From Phlegmacium glaucopus (taxonomy: Eukaryota; Basidiomycota; Agaricomycetes; Agaricales; Cortinariaceae), in NCBI GenBank assembly GCA_015039465.1, contig MU130625.1:89593-153592 (forward strand): DNA of 64,000 nt, read 5' to 3'. Below, piece after piece: positions 62,820 to 64,000 of the stretch. The stretch's first letter is position 1. Each line of letters opens with the position of its first letter. The notes under the pieces were generated by a model. It saw nothing but the letters and a program-made list of their open reading frames with translations. It was not told where the DNA came from and did not search any database. Both the position numbers and the translations under genes were made by a program.

Positions 62820-64000
62820 ATGAGCCACAGCTCTACGACACAACCAAGACAAGAACGAGTAGGAAGAAACCCTCGAACAACCGCAACAGACCAACTAGTC
62901 CCTCAAACAACGCCAACTCCTCAACCGACTACCTCAGGAAAAGCAAAAACCCCAGTATACACACCACCTGTTGCTCCTTCCCCATTCCAAACACCCGCCC
63001 CATCTACTCCCTTTGGACCTGAAACACCCGTTCAACAGCCAAAATTCGATTGGGATATAACTAGTGACCACGAAGACGACGACAAAATGTCAAAAGAAGT
63101 ACGCATCAACCCCCCACAGCCATACCACGGAGATCGAGACGGACTCCTATCCTTCCTCCAGGACTGTCGAGTATACCTCTCTCTCAATGATTCAATCTAT
63201 AACTCCGAAGCCAAACAAATCATCTTTATCCTCTCATTCCTCACTGGCGGAACTGCTAAAATCTGGAAAGAAGCCTTCCTTGACGAATGTCTCGCTACCA
63301 CACCCCCAGACTTTGGAACTTATGTCGGTTTCATCAAGAAACTCAAAGAAGCATTCCTAGCTGCCGACGCCGAAGGAGAAGCTAGAGCCCAACTACGCCA
63401 ACTCAGACAAGGAACCAACTCAGTAGACGATTACATTGCACAATTCAGAATCCTCGCTGGAAGATCCAAGATCCAAGACGACAAAACTCTTATCGACTAT
63501 TTCTCAGAAGGGATTCACACCTCTCTTTTACAGAAAATCTATGGACTCGAGAACCCCCCTACAGCCATCAAAGACTGGTACGCTAAAGCCTCTCGATTCG
63601 ATCTTCAATACAAACGATGCAAGGAAATAACTCAGCGAAAAACCGGAAGCACCCCCCAAGCCAAAAAAGCTTATCCTGCGCCACGCTATGTTAATCATCA
63701 TCATGATCCCAATGCTATGGATATCGACACAACCGAGATCGATCGCCTCACTATAGAAGAACGCGAACAACATATGAAAGAACGAAGATGCTTCCATTGC
63801 CACAAAATAGGACATTTCGCCCGAGAATGCCGTTCCAAGCAAAACAACACCCCAAACACAAGCCCAAACTATGTCAAACCAAATGACAGCAGTTACAAGA
63901 AATTCAACGGATTCAAGAAGACAGCCGCCACCGCCCGAGCCATGATACGCAACCTAGTTGAAGATATGGATACAGAAGAAAAAGAGAAGTGGATAGATGA
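62820..64000 (+). CDS. Gypsy-3 gag (partial, runs off right edge)
   Basis: Open from ATG 62820 to the window end without a stop (393 codons). Closely similar along its length to the Gypsy-2 gag, including PQPYHGDRDGLLSFLQDC, LTGGTAKIWKE, LRQGTNSVDDYIAQF and the CCHC knuckle CFHCHKIGHFAREC. At the edge the final codons read EEKEKWID where Gypsy-2 has EEKEKLID. About a dozen more codons are expected. The element would continue to the right. Confidence 0.94.
   Translation, partial: MSHSSTTQPRQERVGRNPRTTATDQLVPQTTPTPQPTTSGKAKTPVYTPPVAPSPFQTPAPSTPFGPETPVQQPKFDWDITSDHEDDDKMSKEVRINPPQPYHGDRDGLLSFLQDCRVYLSLNDSIYNSEAKQIIFILSFLTGGTAKIWKEAFLDECLATTPPDFGTYVGFIKKLKEAFLAADAEGEARAQLRQLRQGTNSVDDYIAQFRILAGRSKIQDDKTLIDYFSEGIHTSLLQKIYGLENPPTAIKDWYAKASRFDLQYKRCKEITQRKTGSTPQAKKAYPAPRYVNHHHDPNAMDIDTTEIDRLTIEEREQHMKERRCFHCHKIGHFARECRSKQNNTPNTSPNYVKPNDSSYKKFNGFKKTAATARAMIRNLVEDMDTEEKEKWID

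Overview
The window looks like repeat-rich, mostly non-genic DNA from a filamentous basidiomycete, probably an Agaricomycete. The evidence is: a protein of the CxC5 cysteine-cluster type that accompanies KDZ transposons in mushrooms; a hAT transposase relic of the kind common in mushroom genomes; short (49-61 nt) GT..AG introns; a small multi-exon jacalin-like lectin gene present twice; and Ty3/Gypsy elements whose accessory protein has a fungal-type BTB fold. I cannot name the species.

Layout. 1-2660: minus-strand KDZ-associated genes, the first cut by the left edge. 2835-3840: a 169-bp palindrome-bearing satellite. 4227-5230: a tRNA-like SINE split by an 882-bp LTR. 5250-7507: remnants and one copy (X1) of a hAT-like non-autonomous family. 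8150-9290: a 173-bp satellite ending in a large hairpin. 9792-12533: a dead hAT transposase. 13213-37004: one Ty1/Copia element inflated from roughly 5 kb to 23.8 kb by nested insertions (a whole Ty3/Gypsy element, five solo or partial LTRs, three X/Y-family elements and a further MITE). 37637-44440: a 2.1-kb inverted repeat carrying two divergent jacalin-like lectin genes. 44971-49440: MITEs and minisatellites. 49828-58942: a nearly intact Ty3/Gypsy chromovirus on the minus strand with 439-bp LTRs, a perfect 5-bp target duplication, and two extra genes after integrase. 59187-62044: more MITE and minisatellite DNA. 62045-64000: the start of a second element of the same chromovirus family on the plus strand, cut by the right edge.

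How it fits together. Target-site duplications (TSDs) give a relative order of insertion: Copia first, then Gypsy-1 into its reverse transcriptase, then X, Y, MITE and LTR insertions into both, then an LTR into X. Two X copies in opposite orientation carry mismatched TSD partners. The block between them (30.1-33.1 kb) holds Gypsy-1 and Copia pieces in reverse order and orientation, so the assembled sequence contains an inversion with X-copy endpoints. A 100-N gap inside one X copy means mis-assembly must be excluded. Nearly all premature stops in the dead elements are TGA where CGA is expected, or TAG where CAG is expected. This fits C-to-T decay at methylated sites, or a RIP-like process.

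Most noteworthy: (i) a retrotransposon with a BTB/POZ-like gene and a zinc-knuckle gene between integrase and the 3' LTR; (ii) a self-priming signature of the Tf1 type in the same family; (iii) a group of hAT-like elements with conserved ends and 8-bp TSDs but entirely different arrays of short palindromic subterminal repeats.
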